Below, one piece after another: positions 63,912 through 64,000 of a stretch of DNA of 64,000 nt. The notes under the pieces were generated by a model that had not been told where the DNA came from, did not search any database, and saw only the letters and a program-made list of their open reading frames with translations. Positions within the stretch are counted from its first letter, which is position 1, and each line of letters begins with the position of its first letter. The stretch spans positions 1-64,000 of the forward strand of contig JBARZE010000049.1 of assembly GCA_049649525.1 (NCBI GenBank). The letters run 5' to 3'. Source of the stretch: JAAURB01 sp049649525. GTDB lineage: Bacteria; Cyanobacteriota; Cyanobacteriia; Cyanobacteriales; Microcoleaceae. A program made the translations under genes and the position numbers.

Positions 63912-64000
63912 TGCTAAAAATGATAGAGTCAAAACTGCCGAATCAAGTTGTAAGTACTATTTACCTAAAATAGTAAATTACTATTTAAATTATCACAAAT
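63912..64000. other. window end, no feature
   Basis: AT-rich sequence after the pseudouridine synthase; nothing recognised in these 89 bp. Confidence 0.4.

Overview
The window is a chromosomal segment of a cyanobacterium, most likely a filamentous Oscillatoriales-type organism (this placement is inference). Supporting signs are frequent GCGATCGC (HIP1) octamers, moderate to low GC with AT-rich spacers, and cyanobacterial marker genes: ldpA, a Ycf45-like R3H ATPase, a GUN4-domain protein, a cyAbrB regulator and a reverse-order PyrF-PyrE fusion. Heptamer short tandem repeats of the CATAATT type also fit. Most of the window is single-copy housekeeping genes in short operons on both strands. No tRNA, rRNA, CRISPR array or intact insertion sequence was seen.

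Layout: 0.3-9 kb holds ldpA, R3H-ATPase, a DUF502 protein, a secreted protein, rsmI, a PfkB kinase, a membrane protein and a JmjC/cupin protein. 9-13 kb is an accessory patch: a broken Uma2 gene, an orphan m5C methyltransferase with the tail of a lost convergent gene, a HEPN plus zinc-ribbon protein, and a DUF4926/DUF6883 pair. 13-24 kb holds ftsH, a chromosomal ParM-like actin with a small coiled-coil partner, an ABC-F ATPase, a receiver protein, a ketoacyl synthase, hisD, a Usp protein, an NrtR-like regulator and nadD. 24-37 kb holds a baeRF protein, a hydrolase, a NUDIX protein, prxQ, mutS, pyrF-pyrE, lysC, a glycosyltransferase and coaX, followed by a decayed Crp/Fnr gene. 37-44 kb holds an EI24 protein, gatA, an IMPase-like phosphatase, proB, a YqeG phosphatase and a GUN4 protein.

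The most unusual locus is 44.2-46.9 kb on the minus strand. A 2OG-Fe(II) oxygenase gene, then a 107-residue secretable peptide ending in twelve uninterrupted W-E/D-N triplets, then a radical SAM/SPASM maturase of the GrrM/OscB type. This looks like a triceptide (cyclophane RiPP) locus whose core is almost pure WEN. The spacers carry a 9+4+9 palindrome just before the precursor RBS and two long inverted repeats between precursor and maturase.

47-64 kb holds a yjbQ remnant, cyAbrB, a hypothetical protein, selO, a HisIE protein with a decayed cyclohydrolase half, hemL, a TOPRIM nuclease remnant, cobA and a MacA/MacB-like adaptor and permease without an ATPase. These are followed by a 1134-residue NACHT-pentapeptide-TPR protein, a TolC-like outer membrane factor and an RluD-type pseudouridine synthase. 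A short near-perfect palindrome occurs three times in spacers at 50.5, 54.2 and 57.2 kb, with a paired base change in one copy.
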